Assembly: GCA_030631125.1 (NCBI GenBank)
Contig: DAOVLS010000123.1
Location: forward strand, 1 to 6,866
DNA: 6,866 nt
Direction: 5' to 3'
Source: Planctomycetales bacterium
GTDB lineage: Bacteria > Planctomycetota > Phycisphaerae > SM23-33
Position 1 is the stretch's first letter. The number at the start of each line of letters is the position of its first letter. Below, in pieces: positions 6,751 to 6,866 of this stretch. The position numbers and the translations under genes were made by a program. Under the pieces are notes generated by a model, which had not been told where the DNA came from, ran no database searches, and saw nothing but the letters and a program-made list of their open reading frames with translations.

Positions 6751-6771
6751 CTTTCGACTTTCGACTTTCGA
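6751..6771 (+). repeat. heptanucleotide tandem repeat, three CTTTCGA units
   Basis: Three perfect 7-base units (6751-6757, 6758-6764, 6765-6771) are followed by CT of a partial fourth. The unit is unrelated to the neighbouring GATTGCG unit but has the same length. The in-frame stop that closes the pgsA reading frame upstream (6774-6772 on the minus strand) is at its edge. Confidence 0.95.
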
Positions 6772-6783
6772 CTAGAGAAACAG

Positions 6784-6866
6784 ATGACTATTGAGACGAA
6801 GGACCTACTGCTGGCGCTTCTGGCTTACACCGCCGGGAACTGGAACCTGGAAGGTTGGGAGGGCGC
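6784..6866 (+). CDS. start of an unidentified rightward gene (cut by window end)
   Basis: An ATG at 6784 opens a frame of 27 codons to the window edge, beginning MTIETKDLLLALLAYTAG and then NWNLEGWEG. All three leftward frames meet a stop within this stretch, so the rightward frame is the better candidate. There is only a weak purine tract (GAGAAA) before the ATG. The leucine-rich start might be a helix. Too little is present to name a family, and the frame could be spurious. Confidence 0.35.
   Translation, partial: MTIETKDLLLALLAYTAGNWNLEGWEG

Noticed and set aside
6713..6771. CRISPR array
   Set aside because: The units are 7 bases and directly tandem, with no spacers.

Overview
The window reads as chromosomal DNA of a Gram-negative-type bacterium with a fairly GC-rich genome. 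Three predicted lipoproteins, an ECF sigma factor, a YfbK-type von Willebrand A lipoprotein and heptanucleotide tandem repeats would fit a planctomycete or a relative. That placement is inference from gene style, not from a marker gene. No phage, transposase, CRISPR array, tRNA or rRNA is visible.

Left part (1-1947): a truncated ECF-type RNA polymerase sigma factor runs leftward off the window. It diverges from a complete 520-residue surface lipoprotein with a von Willebrand A domain (YfbK family, intact metal-binding motif). Their start regions face each other, and the sigma frame stays open almost up to the start of the lipoprotein gene.

Middle (1948-3683): a 180 bp spacer holds a compound inverted-repeat element. 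It is followed by two closely spaced genes for predicted lipoproteins of unknown function (246 and 207 residues; 13 bp gap, each with a good ribosome binding site). A further 178 bp spacer has no convincing gene.

Right part (3684-6866): a YdjM/YfhP-type membrane protein (annotated in databases as a metal-dependent hydrolase) converges, with only 12 bp between, on a leftward two-gene operon. The operon is pgsA (CDP-alcohol phosphatidyltransferase, phospholipid synthesis) followed by ribBA (bifunctional riboflavin enzyme). The pgsA reading frame lacks any ATG, GTG or TTG ahead of its conserved N-terminus. Its leader is built from two adjacent 7-bp tandem repeats. Just beyond them a rightward reading frame begins and is cut by the window end.

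Most coding content is ordinary. The items that deserve a second look are non-coding: the inverted-repeat element at 1972-2073, the compound heptamer array at 6713-6771, and the way that array abuts the start of pgsA. I see no evidence for a new multi-gene system here.
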